Shown here: positions 7,644 through 17,461 of the stretch, piece after piece | How positions within the stretch are numbered: position 1 is the first letter of the stretch | How the letters are laid out: every line of letters starts with the position of its first letter | Origin: Cellulomonas flavigena DSM 20109 | GTDB lineage: Bacteria > Actinomycetota > Actinomycetes > Actinomycetales > Cellulomonadaceae | Reading direction: 5' to 3' | DNA: 64,000 bases | Assembly (NCBI RefSeq): GCF_000092865.1 | Contig: NC_014151.1 | Location: 868,001 to 932,000, forward strand | Position numbers and translations under genes: made by a program | The notes under the pieces: generated by a model | Database searches by the model: none | What the model saw: the letters and a program-made list of their open reading frames with translations, nothing else | What the model was told of the DNA's origin: nothing

Positions 7644-9527
7644 ATGAGGGTCTCCTCACGACGAGGTGACGGTCCCCCGACGAGCACGCTGCGCCGGACG
7701 GCGCGGTGGACGAGCGCAGGCGCAGCGGTCGCCCTGGCGGTCGTCGGTTTCACGGCACCGGCCCATGCCGCGGTCGCCGAGACGTTCGACGTCGAGGTGC
7801 GCGTCACCGGGCCCGGCGGCACGGCCACCGGCGGCGGCACGTTCGAGGCGGGGGAGACCGTCGAGGTGACGGCCACCCCGAAGAAGGACCACGTGTGGGC
7901 CGGGTGGACGTCCGCCGACCTCGGCTGGATCGGCGCGCGCGTCGGCTCGTTCGAGATGCCCGCGCAGGACGTCGTCATCGAGACGTCGTTCCGCAAGGCG
8001 ATCAAGCCGCTGAAGGACGTCTACCGCGACTACTTCGACGTGGGGAACATCTACTCGCACCCCGGCACGTACGCCGAGGGCTCCCCGAACTCCGCCGTCG
8101 TCGACCGTCACTACGACGTGATGACGGCCGAGAACTTCATGAAGCCCGACCAGCTGCTGCCCAACGACAACATCGACCCGGAGACGGGCGAGTGGACGTT
8201 CAACTGGGCGCCGGCCGACGCGTTCGTCGACGAGTCCCTCGCGCGCGGCATCAAGGTGCACGGGCACGTCCTGGTGTGGCACGGGCAGTCCCCGCCGCGG
8301 CTGAACTCCGGTGACACCGGCGGCACGCGGGAGCAGGCCCGCGCCAACATGGAGCGGTTCATCAAGGAGGTGCTGACGCACTTCCAGGGCAAGGCCGTCT
8401 CGTGGGACGTCGTCAACGAGGCGTTCGTCGACGGGCTCGACGAGTTCGACCCCGCGACGCAGGACTGGCGCGACTTCCTGCGCGGCGGCCCCAACGGCGG
8501 CTTCTCGCGCTGGTACTCGTCGTACGCGAACGGTGCAGACGTCGAGGCGGGCGAGAGCCCCGCGGACTTCCTGTACGACGCGTTCGTGTTCGCCCGTCAG
8601 TACGGGCCGGAGGCGCGCCTGGAGTACAACGACTTCAACGTCTTCCAGTCCGAGGGCAAGGCGCAGGCGATCATCGCGATGGCCACCGACCTCAACGAGC
8701 GGTACGCCGCCGAGCACCCCGAGGACCCGCGCCCGCTGGTCGAGTCCATCGGCCTGCAGTCGCACAACTACATCAACCAGACCCCGGCGTTCGCGTGCTC
8801 CGGGAACACGCGTCTGCCGGAGCTGGTCGACGACGCGGCGGAGGAGTGGCAGCCGGGCGCATGCTCGGACCACGCGTCCGTCGAGCGCTCGCTCCAGCTC
8901 ATCATCGAGGCCGGTTTCTCGGCGAGCATCAGCGAGCTCGACCTGCAGGTCTGGGAGGCGTGGAACGGTCAGCCCGAGGGTGAGGACCGCAGCCTGTACC
9001 GCGACCTCACCGACCCGACCGTCGCCGACCGCTTCCAGCGGGAGGGCTTCACGTACTGGGTCGGCAAGATCACCAACCGCGCCGAGCTCGAGGCCATCCA
9101 GGCACAGCGCTTCGCCGAGTACTTCGCCGTCTACAAGAAGTACTCGACCGACCTCAACCGCGTGACGTTCTGGGGTCTGAACGACCAGCTCAGCTGGCGC
9201 TCGACGCACAACCCCCTGATCCTCAACAGCGACTTCTCGGAGAAGCTCGGGGCCGCGGCCAGCGCCGACCCCGAGAAGTGGCTCGGCGTGCGCCACGCCA
9301 TCACGGACACCTCGGCGCTCGTGCGCGCGCTCGCGGGCCTCGGGGAGATCGACCTGTCCGGTGACGTGTACACCGGCAAGAGCCTCGCCGCCGTGAAGAA
9401 GGCGCAGAAGGAGGCGGAGCACGTCCTCGCCAAGCAGCACAAGCAGGACCGCATCAACAAGGCGACGGCCGCGCTGCTCGACGCGATCGCGAACCTCGAG
9501 GAGAAGCCGACCAGGCCGAGGTCGTGA
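7644..9527 (+). CDS. secreted GH10 endo-1,4-beta-xylanase
   Basis: 627 residues that cleave internal beta-1,4 bonds of xylan outside the cell. Signal peptide with AHA/A cleavage near residue 42; an InlB-B-type repeat module (about 47-117, ending VIETSFRK); the GH10 barrel (about 120-545) with acid/base E259 in WDVVNEAF and nucleophile E431 in SISELDLQ; then a Lys-rich helical FIVAR-like module (about 560-620). No cellulose- or xylan-binding module is seen; the InlB-like and FIVAR-like parts may bind substrate or wall. ATG at 7644 follows GAGAGGGAG. Likely controlled by the operator at 7490. Confidence 0.93.
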   Translation: MRVSSRRGDGPPTSTLRRTARWTSAGAAVALAVVGFTAPAHAAVAETFDVEVRVTGPGGTATGGGTFEAGETVEVTATPKKDHVWAGWTSADLGWIGARVGSFEMPAQDVVIETSFRKAIKPLKDVYRDYFDVGNIYSHPGTYAEGSPNSAVVDRHYDVMTAENFMKPDQLLPNDNIDPETGEWTFNWAPADAFVDESLARGIKVHGHVLVWHGQSPPRLNSGDTGGTREQARANMERFIKEVLTHFQGKAVSWDVVNEAFVDGLDEFDPATQDWRDFLRGGPNGGFSRWYSSYANGADVEAGESPADFLYDAFVFARQYGPEARLEYNDFNVFQSEGKAQAIIAMATDLNERYAAEHPEDPRPLVESIGLQSHNYINQTPAFACSGNTRLPELVDDAAEEWQPGACSDHASVERSLQLIIEAGFSASISELDLQVWEAWNGQPEGEDRSLYRDLTDPTVADRFQREGFTYWVGKITNRAELEAIQAQRFAEYFAVYKKYSTDLNRVTFWGLNDQLSWRSTHNPLILNSDFSEKLGAAASADPEKWLGVRHAITDTSALVRALAGLGEIDLSGDVYTGKSLAAVKKAQKEAEHVLAKQHKQDRINKATAALLDAIANLEEKPTRPRS

Positions 9528-9568
9528 CCCCGGCACCACCACGGCCGTGACCTCCTGACGGCCGACGA

Positions 9569-9619
9569 CGAGGCCCTCACGCCGCCGGACGATCCGATCC
9601 GGGCGGGGTGGGGGCCTCG
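9569..9619 (+). terminator. terminator hairpin after the xylanase gene
   Basis: Long imperfect stem starting CGAGGCCC and ending GGGGCCTCG, with inner pairing GCCGCCGG/CCGGGCGG. Like most here it lacks a U tract. Confidence 0.55.
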
Positions 9620-9681
9620 CGTCACCCCGGCGGGCGCACACCCGTGGGCGAGTGCACCCCCGCGCTGAGGCGACCCGGCGG

Positions 9682-9687
9682 TAGGCT
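9682..9687 (+). promoter_or_regulatory. possible -10 box in the 9620-9944 gap
   Basis: TAGGCT is the best -10 hexamer between the xylanase terminator and the helicase gene, leaving a GC-rich leader of about 250 nt rich in short hairpins. No riboswitch or known RNA family was recognised in it. Confidence 0.25.
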
Positions 9688-9944
9688 GCGAGACAGTCGG
9701 TGATGGTGCAGGGCCTGGACCGAGCCCCGTGAGCGTTCACGGAGGCGTCCGGCCGGTGGCACCACCGACGTCAGCACGGACCCGCCGGTGACGCGCGGGG
9801 GAGCTGCACGGCCGTCGGCCGTCCACCCCCGCAGGGGCTGCCCCGGTGACGTCGTGGGGTCGTCGTCCCCACGGCCGGCCCTGCTGAGGACGCACGAGCG
9901 CGCCGCGCCGCGGCCGCGGTGCGGGTGGGCGCGAAGGAGGAGAC

Positions 9945-12158
9945 GTGGCAGGAGCAGGCCGACGTGGGTCCGGTCGCACGCGCGGCGGCGGCACGGACAC
10001 GCAGCGACGCCGCACGTCCCGGCCCGCCAAGAAAGAGCTGATCCCCGTCCTCGCGGGGATCGCGCGCGAGGTCGACGACGCCGTCCAGCGCACGCCCACG
10101 CGGCCCGGCGTGCGGACGAAGTTCCAGGTCGTCGCCCTGCTGGTGCGCGAGGAGCGCGCCCGCGCCATGGCGGACACCACGCTCACGCAGGCCAAGCGCT
10201 CCGAGCAGCTCAAGCGTCTCGACGGGGTCGCGACGCAGCTCGCGCGGATCGCCGCGCGCGACCAGACGCTGCTCGCGCTGCTCGCCGAGGACGCCAAGGT
10301 CTCCGACGCGGCCCACGCCTACAAGGCCTCCGTCATGCGCGCCGGCGGCATGGAGCCCCCGGACGAGCCGGAGCCCGAGCCGGCCGCGCCGCCCACGCCG
10401 CAGCCGGGTGCCGAGAAGCGCGTCGTCCCGCAGTCCGTGCTGTCCCGCCGGCTCGCCAACCCGTTCCTCGCACCGGACTACGAGGGTGCGGCGCAGCGCG
10501 TCGTCGCCAAGCCCCGCCGCCTGGCCGGGTGGGAGCTGCTCGAGCCGCTGTTCCGCTCGTTCGAGGACGCCAGCCCCGGCGCCCCGGCGTGCATGACGCT
10601 CCCCGAGCCGCGCCACGTCCCCACGCCGCCCGGGCGCGAGCTCATGCCGCACCAGTCGCAGGTCGTGGCCGCCGCGGGACGCGGGCACCGCACGTTCCTG
10701 CTGGCCGACGAGCCCGGTCTCGGCAAGACGGCCCAGGCGTTGCTCGCCGCGCAGGCCGCCGACGCGTTCCCGCTGCTCGTCGTCGCGCCGAACGTCGTCA
10801 AGACCAACTGGGCGCACGAGGTGGGCCTGTGGACGCCGCTGCGCCAGGCGACCGTCGTCCACGGCGACGGCGAGCAGGTCGACGCGTTCGCGGACGTCGT
10901 CATCGTCAACTACGACATCCTCGACCGGCACGCCGGCTGGCTGGGGGACCACGGGTTCCGCGGCATGGTGGTCGACGAGGCGCACTTCATCAAGAACACC
11001 GGCTCGCAGCGCTCGCGGCACGTGCTGGAGATCTCCGAGCGCATCCGCGCCCGCACCGCGCGCCCGCTGCTCATGGCGCTGACGGGCACGCCGCTCATCA
11101 ACGACATCGAGGACTTCCGGGCGATCTGGCAGTTCCTCGGCTGGATCGACGCGACCAAGCCGCTCGGCTCGCTGCTGACGTCGCTCGAGGACACCGGGCT
11201 GACGCCGGCGGACCGCGGGTTCTCCGCGGCGGCGCGCTCCAGCGTCGTGGAGATGGGCATCGTGCGGCGCCGCAAGACGGACGTCGCCAAGGACATCCCG
11301 GCCCGGCGCGTCGCCGACCTGCCCGTCGAGCTCGACGGCGCCGTCGGCCGCTCCATCCGGGCAGCTGAGGCGGCGCTCGCGCAGCGCCTCGTCGGCCGGT
11401 ACCGCGCCGCCGTCGAGGCACGCGGCACGGACGTCCTCGGCGTCGACCCCGAGCTCGCGCGCCGCGTCGCCGCCGCCGAGCTCAAGGACTCCAGCTCGAA
11501 GGCGAACGGCGAGAACGTCTTCACGATGGTCCGGCGCATCGGCCAGGCCAAGGCCGGCCTCGCCGCCGACTACGCCGCGCAGCTGGCACGCAACGTCGGC
11601 AAGGTCGTGTTCTTCGCCAAGCACGTCGACGTCATGGACCACGCCGAGAAGACGTTCGCCGAGCGCGGCATCAGCTACACGTCCATCCGCGGCGACCAGA
11701 CGCCGCGGGCTCGCGCCAAGGCGGTCGCGGCGTTCACCGAGGACCCCGAGGTCCAGATCGTCGTGTGCTCGCTCATGGCGGCCGGCGTCGGGCTGAACCT
11801 GCAGGTCGCGTCCAACCTGGTGCTCGCCGAGCTCTCGTGGACCGACGCCGAGCAGACCCAGGCCATCGACCGCATCCACCGCATCGGCCAGGAGGAGCCC
11901 GTCACGGCCTGGCGCGTCATCGCCGCGCAGACCATCGACGCGCGCATCGCCGAGCTCATCGACTCCAAGTCCGGTCTCGCCGCCCGCGCGCTCGACGGCG
12001 CGAGCGAGGACGACTCGGTCGGGTCGCACGACGTGCAGCTCGACGCGCTGGTGGGGCTGCTGACGGACGCGCTGGCGGCCGAGGACGCGGCGGGCGACCC
12101 GGTCATCGCCGCGGCCCGGTCGCCCAGGGCCCGGATGCGCGGGCCGCTGGGCGGCTGA
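9945..12158 (+). CDS. SNF2-family DNA-dependent ATPase/helicase
   Basis: 737 residues. After an Arg/Lys-rich and helical N-terminal 200 residues come the SNF2 motifs: motif I EPGLGKTAQ (K261, T262), motif II DEAH (344-347), motif III ALTGTPLIND, and a second RecA domain with GLNLQVASN and motif VI IDRIHRIGQ. The compact form is close to SMARCAL1/HARP-like bacterial SNF2 proteins, which anneal or remodel DNA at forks; it lacks the SWIM zinc finger of other bacterial SNF2 helicases. GTG start after AAGGAGG. It stands alone, with no methylase or nuclease next to it. Confidence 0.88.
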   Translation: MAGAGRRGSGRTRGGGTDTQRRRTSRPAKKELIPVLAGIAREVDDAVQRTPTRPGVRTKFQVVALLVREERARAMADTTLTQAKRSEQLKRLDGVATQLARIAARDQTLLALLAEDAKVSDAAHAYKASVMRAGGMEPPDEPEPEPAAPPTPQPGAEKRVVPQSVLSRRLANPFLAPDYEGAAQRVVAKPRRLAGWELLEPLFRSFEDASPGAPACMTLPEPRHVPTPPGRELMPHQSQVVAAAGRGHRTFLLADEPGLGKTAQALLAAQAADAFPLLVVAPNVVKTNWAHEVGLWTPLRQATVVHGDGEQVDAFADVVIVNYDILDRHAGWLGDHGFRGMVVDEAHFIKNTGSQRSRHVLEISERIRARTARPLLMALTGTPLINDIEDFRAIWQFLGWIDATKPLGSLLTSLEDTGLTPADRGFSAAARSSVVEMGIVRRRKTDVAKDIPARRVADLPVELDGAVGRSIRAAEAALAQRLVGRYRAAVEARGTDVLGVDPELARRVAAAELKDSSSKANGENVFTMVRRIGQAKAGLAADYAAQLARNVGKVVFFAKHVDVMDHAEKTFAERGISYTSIRGDQTPRARAKAVAAFTEDPEVQIVVCSLMAAGVGLNLQVASNLVLAELSWTDAEQTQAIDRIHRIGQEEPVTAWRVIAAQTIDARIAELIDSKSGLAARALDGASEDDSVGSHDVQLDALVGLLTDALAAEDAAGDPVIAAARSPRARMRGPLGG

Positions 12159-12193
12159 CGGCGGCCCGGTCCCACGCCGAGTCACCACTGCCG

Positions 12194-12249
12194 CGAACAA
12201 GACCTTCTGCCGGTTCTGGACCCGCTTCAGCGGCAGAAGGACTTGTTCG
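12194..12249. terminator. bidirectional terminator: 19-bp inverted repeat
   Basis: Arms 12194-12212 and 12231-12249 pair at 18 of 19 positions around an 18-nt loop. It lies between two convergent genes and is less GC-rich than its surroundings; the length is unusual for a terminator. Confidence 0.7.
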
Positions 12250-12268
12250 ACGGCTCAGGGACGGGCCG

Positions 12269-12976
12269 TCAGCGGACCATGCCCGCCTGGAGGCGGCCGC
12301 CCAGGGGAGCGAGGAGGGTGTCCGCCTCGGTGACGAACGACCCGACGTCGCCGGCGACGACCGCCCGCCCCAGGGAGTCCGCCGCCTCCGCGTCACACTC
12401 GCGCAGCCGTCGCACCAGCCACTTGCCGTGCCCGAGCCACTGCCCGTGCGCCAGCAGCAGGAGCTCGGCCAGGCCGTGGAACGCCTCGGCCAGCAGGACC
12501 GCGCGCTCCAGCGGGTCGCGGGCGTCGGCGAGGTCGTCGAGGGTGCCACTGACGCGGTAACGCCGCAGGTCCAGGGCGTGCGGGTCGACCACCGGGCCGG
12601 CGGCCAGGAGCCCCGTCGCCCAGGCGCGCAGCTCGTCGACCCCGGCGTCCGAGCGCAGCACCATCCCGTCGCGGAGCATCGCGAGGATGACGGGCCGGTG
12701 GGCGGCGACCTCCTGCGCGGCCCACTCGCGGTACGCCTGCGGCGTGTACGCGAACAGCTCGACGAGGCGGCCGGACTCCTCGACGGTCGCGGCCAGGCTC
12801 GTGCGCCCGTCGTCGAACATCGCGCCGGGGCCGAGGACGAGCAGGTCGACGTCGCTCGTCGGGGTGCTCGTGCCCGTCGCGGTGCTCCCGGCCAGGACGA
12901 CACCGGTGGCAGCCGGGAAGCGGGTCGCCACGACGTGGTCGACCAGACGGCGGATCTCGGGGCCCGGTGGGGTCAC
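12269..12976 (-). CDS. nucleotidyltransferase-fold protein
   Basis: 235 residues. The Pol-beta-type active-site signature is visible near residues 24-43: GSTATGTSTPTSDVDLLVLG, i.e. GS followed by D-x-D for metal binding. The rest is helical and resembles minimal nucleotidyltransferases with a fused helical (HEPN-like) domain (PLERAVLLAEAFHGLAELLLLAHGQW). Substrate unknown; relatives include antibiotic adenylyltransferases and MNT antitoxins. GTG start at 12976, divergent from the L,D-transpeptidase gene. Confidence 0.75.
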   Translation of the reverse strand: MTPPGPEIRRLVDHVVATRFPAATGVVLAGSTATGTSTPTSDVDLLVLGPGAMFDDGRTSLAATVEESGRLVELFAYTPQAYREWAAQEVAAHRPVILAMLRDGMVLRSDAGVDELRAWATGLLAAGPVVDPHALDLRRYRVSGTLDDLADARDPLERAVLLAEAFHGLAELLLLAHGQWLGHGKWLVRRLRECDAEAADSLGRAVVAGDVGSFVTEADTLLAPLGGRLQAGMVR

Positions 12977-13048
12977 GGCACCCAGCCTAGGGAGCCCGGG
13001 CGCGGGACCCGGCTCGTCGCTGCGCCCGCCGTCCCGCACCATGGTGGC

Positions 13049-13915
13049 GTGAGGACGACACGGACGGTCGCAGTGGCGCTGCTCGGTGCGCTGCTGCTCG
13101 GTGGCTGCGCGGACGACGGACCGGCGACCGGGCCCGTCGTCGTGCGCGCGCCCGTCGAGTCCGCCAAGGTCGCGGTCCCGCCGCCGCCGGACCTCGCGCC
13201 CGTCGACCTGACGGCTCTGCCCGTCGCCGAGCCGCGCGTGCTCGTCCCCGGCCTGCCCGGCACGGACGGTCTGGAGCAGCGCCGCAACGACGACCCGTCG
13301 CTCGGCACGTGGCAGACCGCGACCGTCGTGCGCGACACCGCCGGGTACGACGCGATGTACGGCACGGCCGTGACGACGGTCCCCGCGGTGACGCTCGACG
13401 TGCCGACCGTGCTGCCCGTCATCGAGCAGCGCGGCGGGTGGCTGCGCGTGCTCGTCGCGACGCGCAGCGCCCTGCCCAGCCAGGACGTCGCGCAGGTCAA
13501 CGGCCGCAGCGTGTGGATCCGCGCGCAGGACACCGTCACGACCGGCACCGACTGGCGCCTGCACCTCGACCTGGCGGCGCTCACGCTGACGATCGACGAC
13601 GGCACGACGTCCACGACCGTGCCGGTCAAGGCCGTGGGCGCGCCGCGCTCGCCGACGCCCGCGGTGCCGCAGTTTGTCGTCGGCTCGCAGTGGGAGCAGC
13701 CCGGCACGTACACGCCGCGCGTCCTCCTCCTGTCGAGCCAGAGCGAGACGATCGACGTCTACGACAAGGCCACGGGCACGTCGGCCACCGCGATCCACAC
13801 GAGCCCGTTCGCGCAGACCGGCGCGATCTCCAACGGCTGCATCCGCGTGACCGACGAGGTGCTGGACATGCTGTGGGGCAAGGTGCCGGCGGGCACGGTG
13901 CTCACGGTGGCGTAG
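13049..13915 (+). CDS. L,D-transpeptidase lipoprotein (YkuD domain)
   Basis: 288 residues; the signal peptide ends in the lipobox LLLGGC, so the protein is anchored outside the membrane. An SH3-like middle segment (about 85-155) precedes the YkuD domain, which contains the upstream His in AIHTS and the catalytic Cys in AISNGCIRVTDEVLD. The usual SHGC has become SNGC; the Cys and Arg are kept, so activity is likely. L,D-transpeptidases cross-link peptidoglycan 3-3 or attach proteins to it. GTG start at 13049. Confidence 0.85.
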   Translation: MRTTRTVAVALLGALLLGGCADDGPATGPVVVRAPVESAKVAVPPPPDLAPVDLTALPVAEPRVLVPGLPGTDGLEQRRNDDPSLGTWQTATVVRDTAGYDAMYGTAVTTVPAVTLDVPTVLPVIEQRGGWLRVLVATRSALPSQDVAQVNGRSVWIRAQDTVTTGTDWRLHLDLAALTLTIDDGTTSTTVPVKAVGAPRSPTPAVPQFVVGSQWEQPGTYTPRVLLLSSQSETIDVYDKATGTSATAIHTSPFAQTGAISNGCIRVTDEVLDMLWGKVPAGTVLTVA

Positions 13916-14014
13916 AGGTTCCGCCTCTCACTGTCCGACTATCAGATTCCTCCGTGCGCACGAGGATCGCCACGGTGGGCAGCCGCACCGCAGCGACCGG
14001 CAGCACGCGCCACC

Positions 14015-15211
14015 TCACCCGGCGCGCGCCGCGAGGTACGCCCGCACGGCGTCGTCGTCGGCGAGCTCCGCGGCCCGCCGGAACGCCGCCGCGGCCTCGG
14101 TGGTGCAACCCGCCCGTGCGAGCAGCTCCGCGCGCGTCGCCCACCAGGGCTGGAACGGCGGCGACGGCTCCGGCGGCAGCGCGGCTAGTCCTGCGTCCGG
14201 GCCGTCGACGCGCCCCACGACGGCCGCGAGCGCGACCCGCGCGCCGAGGCTCGGCGCCACCGCGTCCAGCGCGACGTACAGCGTGCGCAGCGCGGCCCAG
14301 TCGGTGCGGCCCGTGCGCCGGCGGTCGGCGTGCACCGCCTGGATCGCGGCCTCGAGCCGGAACCGTCCCAGCACACCGGGCCGTCGCTGCGCCCGCCGCA
14401 GCAGCGCCTCGCCCTCGGCGAGCAGCTCCGCGTCCCACGTCGCCGGGTCCTGCTCGTCGAGCGGGACGAAGACGCCGCGCGGCTGCCGGCGGGCCAGCGA
14501 CAGCGTCACCAGCGCGGCCAGCGCCCAGGCCTCGGGCTCGTCGTCCAGCAGCGCGGCGAGGACGAGCGCGAGGTGCCGCGCCTCGCCCGCGAGGTCGTGC
14601 GCACCCTGCCGCCACGTGACCGCCGCGCACCCGTAGACGGCCTCGAGCACCGGCGGCAGCCGCTCGGCCATGGCCGAGCGGTCCGGCACGACGAACGGGA
14701 TGCGCGCGGCAGCGATGCGCCGCTTGGCCCGCACGAGGCGCTGCTGCATGGCGGCGGGCGTCACCGCGAACGCCGTCGCCACCTGCGCCGAGTCCAGCCC
14801 GAGGACCGTCTGGAGCATGAGCGGTGTGCGGACGTCGGGTGCGATCGCCGGGTGCGCGCACACGAACAGCAGGGCCAGGCGTCGGTCGGGCACGGCGTCC
14901 GGGTCGACGTCGGCCAGCGGGTCGCGCGCGAGCGCGTCGAGCGTCGTCGGGTCGTCGGGGAGCGGCGCGGTGCGGCGGTGCGCCGCCGAGCGCCACACGT
15001 CACGGATGCGGTTGCGGGCCGCGGTGAGCAGCCAGGCGTCGGGGGAGCGCGGCACGCCGTCGACCGGCCAGCGCGTCAGCGCCTGCTCGAAGGCGTCGCC
15101 CAGGGCGTCCTCGGCGAGCGCGACGTCGCCGGAGCGCGCCGCGAGCAGCGCGACGAGCCGGCCGTAGGCGTCGCGGGCGGCACGCTCGGCGGCCGCCCGC
15201 GCGTCGCTCAC
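14015..15211 (-). CDS. ECF42-type RNA polymerase sigma factor with C-terminal TPR-like extension
   Basis: 398 residues, about twice a simple ECF sigma. Sigma-70 regions 2 and 4 fill about residues 10-170 (LAEDALGDAFEQALTRWPVDG, WLLTAARNRIRDVWR, then region 4 LDSAQVATAFAVTPAAMQQRLVRAKRRI), followed by a helical DUF6596/TPR-like extension to the end. This build, and a YCII/DGPF partner gene directly upstream, mark group ECF42, which has no classical anti-sigma factor. The GTG start overlaps the YCII stop by 4 bp (GTGA), so the pair is co-translated. Target promoters not identified. Confidence 0.88.
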   Translation of the reverse strand: MSDARAAAERAARDAYGRLVALLAARSGDVALAEDALGDAFEQALTRWPVDGVPRSPDAWLLTAARNRIRDVWRSAAHRRTAPLPDDPTTLDALARDPLADVDPDAVPDRRLALLFVCAHPAIAPDVRTPLMLQTVLGLDSAQVATAFAVTPAAMQQRLVRAKRRIAAARIPFVVPDRSAMAERLPPVLEAVYGCAAVTWRQGAHDLAGEARHLALVLAALLDDEPEAWALAALVTLSLARRQPRGVFVPLDEQDPATWDAELLAEGEALLRRAQRRPGVLGRFRLEAAIQAVHADRRRTGRTDWAALRTLYVALDAVAPSLGARVALAAVVGRVDGPDAGLAALPPEPSPPFQPWWATRAELLARAGCTTEAAAAFRRAAELADDDAVRAYLAARAG

Positions 15212-15585
15212 GCGTTCGGCGTCCAGACGCCCTCCACGGTGTACAGCGCACCGGGCCGCACCTCGACGGCACCCCAGGACACGCCGGGTGCCCGGCGCGC
15301 GAGCTCGATGGCCGTGTCGAGGTCCGGCACGTCCACGACGAACGTGCCGCCGAGCTGCTCCTTGGTGTCCGCGAACGGCCCGTCCTGCACCTGGAGGACG
15401 CCATCGACCGTGCGCAGCGTCGTCGTGCTCGACGACGGCTGGAGCACCTCCGCGCCGACGAGGACCCCGGCGGCCTGCAGCGTCGCGGCGTACGCGGTGA
15501 ACTCCCGCTCGCCCTCCGACCAGGCGTCCTCGCCCATGTCCTCGGGGGTCATCTCGGGGTAGTGCAGCAGGATCGTGTAGCGCAT
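15208..15585 (-). CDS. YCII-related DGPF-domain protein, partner of ECF42 sigma
   Basis: 125 residues of the YCII/DGPF fold: MRYTILLHYPEMTPE at the start and the family signature DGPFADTKEQLGG near residues 68-80. In other actinobacteria such proteins are encoded beside ECF42 sigma factors; whether they sense a ligand or are enzymes is not settled. First gene of the two-gene operon; ATG at 15585 after GAGGAGGG. Divergent from the CocE-like hydrolase. Confidence 0.88.
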   Translation of the reverse strand: MRYTILLHYPEMTPEDMGEDAWSEGEREFTAYAATLQAAGVLVGAEVLQPSSSTTTLRTVDGVLQVQDGPFADTKEQLGGTFVVDVPDLDTAIELARRAPGVSWGAVEVRPGALYTVEGVWTPNA

Positions 15586-15759
15586 GGCGCCCTCCTCGGT
15601 CTCATCATGGCGCGCCGGGCCTCCCGGCGGTGGGCCGTCGCGGCCGCACACCCCGATGACGATCGAGCACCCGCCCGGCAGACACCCCGGCGTGCCGTCG
15701 TCGCACCTCGTCCCCGCGAGGCGCGAGGATGAGCACCCCGCGCCACGAAGGAGCCGCCC

Positions 15760-17433
15760 ATGGGCACGCGCCCGTCCACCCGGACCGACCACGACGTCGA
15801 GGTCCCGATGCGGGACGGCACCGTCCTGCGGGCGGTCGTGACGCGGCCGCTGGTCGACGAGCCCGTGCCCGTCGTGCTGCTGCGCAGCCCGTACCCGCTG
15901 GCCGACGCGCGCTTCGAGGTCGACCTGCTGGGCCTCGCCGAGCGCGGCCTCGCGCTGGTGATGGTGAGCCTGCGGGGGACCGGCGCCTCGGACGGGGTGT
16001 TCTACCCGTGGCGCGACGACGAGCGCGACGGCGTCGACACCATCGCGTGGTGCGCCGCGCAGGAGTGGGCGGACGGGCGCGTCGCGACCCTCGGGCGCAG
16101 CTACGTCGCGCAGACGCAGCTCTACGCGGCGGGCGGCGCGCCGCCGGCGCTGCGGGCCATGGTGACGGGCGTCGTCCCGTCCGACCCGTGGGCCCTGACG
16201 TACACCGGCGGTGCGCTCAACCTCGGGTCCGCGATGGGGTGGGCGGTCGGCATGGCGGGCGTGCCGCTCGCGCGGCGCGCGGAGGCCGGCGAGGACGTGT
16301 CGCGGCTCCAGCAGGAGTGGGGCGCGCTCGCGGGCGGCCTGCCGGCGGGCTTCGCGACGACGCCCCTGACGGACGTGCCGGTGCTCGACGAGCTGTTCCC
16401 CGCGTGGCGCGACTGGCTCGACCACCCGCAGCTCGACGAGTACTGGCAGCAGCACGCCCTGCCCGACCGGCCCGCGATCCCCACGTTCGTGGTCGCCGGC
16501 TGGCACGACGTGTTCCGCGACCTCTCGCTGCGCGAGTTCGCACGCGAGCCGCGGCACCCGGGCTCGCGGCTCGTGGTCGGGCCGTGGAGCCACGGCGCCG
16601 CCGGGCGCTCGCTCGGGGCCGTCGACCACGGCGCGTCCGCACCCGGCTACGCGATCGGCCTCGACGCGCAGCTCCTCGACTTCCTCGCCGCGCACCTCGC
16701 GTCGGACGACGTGCCGGTGCCGGACGCCCCGGTGCAGGTGTTCGTCACCGGCGCGAACGTGTGGACGCAGCACGCGACGTGGCCGCCGCCCGCCGACGAG
16801 GTCGAGCTGCACCTGCACCCGGGGTCGCTCGCCGCCGGGCCCGCACCTGCCGGCACGCCGCCGAGCCGCTACGTCTTCGACCCGCGCGACCCCGTGCCCA
16901 CGCTCGGCGGGAACACGCTGCTGCCGCAGGGCGAGGGTGCGGGCATGTGCGGGTCGGTGGACCAGCGCCCGCTGGACGGGCGGGCGGACGTGCTGCGGTT
17001 CGTCGGCGAGCCGCTCACCGCACCGCTGCGGATCATCGGCACCGTGCGGCTGACCCTGCACGCCGCGACGTCCGCCGCGGACACCGACTGGACCGCCAAG
17101 CTGGTCGACGTCCACCCCGACGGCACGGCGCTCAACCTCGTCGACGGCGTGCTGCGCGCCAGCCGTCGCGACCCCGCGCACCCCGAGCTGCTGACCCCGG
17201 ACGAGCCGCACGAGCTCGTCGTCGAGCTCGGTGCCGTGGGCCACGAGCTCGTTGTGGGCCACCGGCTGCGGCTCGACGTGTCGAGCTCGAACTTCCCGCG
17301 CTTCGACCGCAACCCCGGCACGGGCGCGCCCCCGGCGACTGTGGCGGAGGCGGACGTCGTCGTCGCGCACCAGCAGGTGCTGCACGACGCGGCCCACCCG
17401 TCCCGCCTGTCGCTGCCGGTGGTGCCGGCCTGA
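15760..17433 (+). CDS. CocE/NonD-family serine hydrolase
   Basis: 557 residues. An alpha/beta-hydrolase domain carries the nucleophile S114 in LGRSYVA (family form GxSYxG), the acid D250 in AGWHDVF and the base H278 in GPWSHGA; a C-terminal jelly-roll (about 325-550; LHAATSAADTDWTAKLVDVHPDGTA is diagnostic) completes the X-Pro dipeptidyl-peptidase/CocE build. It hydrolyses esters or N-acyl/peptide substrates. No signal peptide, so cytoplasmic. ATG follows GAAGGAG. Substrate not predictable. Confidence 0.9.
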   Translation: MGTRPSTRTDHDVEVPMRDGTVLRAVVTRPLVDEPVPVVLLRSPYPLADARFEVDLLGLAERGLALVMVSLRGTGASDGVFYPWRDDERDGVDTIAWCAAQEWADGRVATLGRSYVAQTQLYAAGGAPPALRAMVTGVVPSDPWALTYTGGALNLGSAMGWAVGMAGVPLARRAEAGEDVSRLQQEWGALAGGLPAGFATTPLTDVPVLDELFPAWRDWLDHPQLDEYWQQHALPDRPAIPTFVVAGWHDVFRDLSLREFAREPRHPGSRLVVGPWSHGAAGRSLGAVDHGASAPGYAIGLDAQLLDFLAAHLASDDVPVPDAPVQVFVTGANVWTQHATWPPPADEVELHLHPGSLAAGPAPAGTPPSRYVFDPRDPVPTLGGNTLLPQGEGAGMCGSVDQRPLDGRADVLRFVGEPLTAPLRIIGTVRLTLHAATSAADTDWTAKLVDVHPDGTALNLVDGVLRASRRDPAHPELLTPDEPHELVVELGAVGHELVVGHRLRLDVSSSNFPRFDRNPGTGAPPATVAEADVVVAHQQVLHDAAHPSRLSLPVVPA

Positions 17434-17461
17434 TCCGGCCCGGGCGGGCACCACGCGCGGG

